A stretch of 64,000 nucleotides of DNA from Clostridia bacterium (GTDB lineage Bacteria; Bacillota; Clostridia; TANB77; CAG-508). The stretch lies in assembly GCA_017613275.1 (NCBI GenBank), contig JAGAED010000005.1, forward strand, positions 1 to 64,000, given 5' to 3'. Positions 63,468-64,000 of the stretch are shown piece by piece (the stretch's first letter is position 1; every line of letters starts with the position of its first letter). Position numbers and translations under genes: made by a program. Below the pieces are notes generated by a model that was given only the letters and a program-made list of their open reading frames with translations, ran no database searches and had not been told where the DNA came from.

Positions 63468-64000
63468 ATGTCAAATTCAAAAATAGGTACAACAGAAGCA
63501 GTTTTAATAATTTTAACAGTAATAATAAGCCACTCTATTCTTTCTCTCCCAAGAGATATGATAGTTAGAACACAGTCAGCAACAATTCTAAATATTATTT
63601 ATATTACAATAATTTGCACACTTTTGGCATTATTAATTTCCAAGCTTTTTAAAAAGTTTGGAAATGCTGATATTTTAGATGTCTCCGAATATCTTGGTGG
63701 AAATCTTTTTAAACAGATAGTAGGAATTATTTTTATTTTTTATTATATGGTTAGTTCTGCTATTTTGCTAAGAAATTTTTGTGAAGCACTTGGGCTTGTA
63801 TATTTCCAAATGACACCTGTATTTTTCCTAATATTATTATTTGTAATTGGCTCATGTATTTCTAATAGGCTTGGCTTTAATGTTTCTTTAAGAGTAAATC
63901 TTTTAATATTACCAATAGCTCTTGTAAGTATAGTTGTTATATTTATAGCTAATTTTAAAAGTTTTGATATACAAAAGATATTCCCTATTTTAGGTGGTGG
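63468..64000 (+). CDS. gerAB: spore germination receptor subunit B (GerAB/ArcD-like permease), cut by window edge
   Basis: 177 codons visible. MSNSKIGTTEAVLIILTVII opens the protein, followed by SLPRDMIVRTQSATILNIIY, the typical GerAB beginning. At least five hydrophobic helices are present before the edge. It probably binds the germinant within the membrane together with GerAA. ATG 63468 follows GAAAGGACTGAGAAG. Confidence 0.9.
   Translation, partial: MSNSKIGTTEAVLIILTVIISHSILSLPRDMIVRTQSATILNIIYITIICTLLALLISKLFKKFGNADILDVSEYLGGNLFKQIVGIIFIFYYMVSSAILLRNFCEALGLVYFQMTPVFFLILLFVIGSCISNRLGFNVSLRVNLLILPIALVSIVVIFIANFKSFDIQKIFPILGG

Noticed and set aside
1-64000. CRISPR arrays, insertion sequences or prophage
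   Set aside because: No regularly spaced direct repeats, transposases or phage genes were seen.

Overview
The window is a low-GC chromosomal stretch from a spore-forming member of the Clostridia. Evidence: AT-rich coding sequence, AGGAGG ribosome sites with frequent TTG starts, PolC, an infC-rpmI-rplT operon behind an L20-type leader, and sporulation or germination genes (spoVAC-AD-AE, gpr, gerW, gerAA-gerAB). Most genes lie on the minus strand. I do not name a species.

Layout. 1-10.7 kb: rpsB (cut by the window edge), tRNA-Leu, two tandem paralogous membrane proteins, the DUF2953-gerW-scpA-recX-recA block, an orphan peptide-binding protein, asnS, hslO and a second tRNA-Leu. 10.7-20.8 kb: a leucine-rich-repeat protein, recG, a phosphoesterase, tsaD, a site-2 protease, lysS and a ROK kinase, with two kinds of palindromic interspersed repeat. 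20.8-30.6 kb: a complete Gram-positive type IV pilus operon (pilM-pilN fusion, pilO, a pilP-like gene, pilin, pilD, two pseudopilins, pilB, pilT, pilC). 30.6-43.6 kb: an O-antigen-ligase-like protein, rsmB, dodecin, spoVAC-AD-AE, infC-rpmI-rplT, gpr, rlmB, a large modular pilin, lepA, a Cys-rich rhodanese and a DnaA-box-like cluster. 43.6-56.5 kb: an enlarged polC, a divergent secD-secF pair, a cyclophilin, radA, mtaB and mreB. 56.5-64 kb: tsaE and tsaB separated by a second large modular pilin, rimI, a transglutaminase-like protein, and gerAA followed by gerAB (cut by the edge).

Main observation. Five genes are interrupted by apparent +1 frameshifts, six shifts in all: DUF2953, the LRR gene, the 39-40 kb pilin, radA, and gerAA (twice). 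Every shift falls exactly on an in-frame CGG codon followed by A or T. Reading CGGN as one codon restores full-length, family-like proteins, for example a 453-aa RadA. In a by-eye check of every gene I found no other in-frame CGG, while dozens of out-of-phase CGG triplets sit in intact genes. The DUF2953 site was found by applying the rule, not by noticing a broken gene. This points to CGG acting as a +1 frameshift (quadruplet) codon in this lineage. A systematic sequence error is the main alternative.

Other observations: a shared promoter with 11-bp-spaced TGTAAT direct repeats before the pilus operon and both large-pilin loci; a 37-bp palindrome family that abuts or supplies stop codons; two copies of a larger hairpin element whose outer arms differ between copies but stay complementary within each; a PolC with a duplicated OB domain; and SecD/SecF proteins lacking the usual transmembrane acidic motifs.
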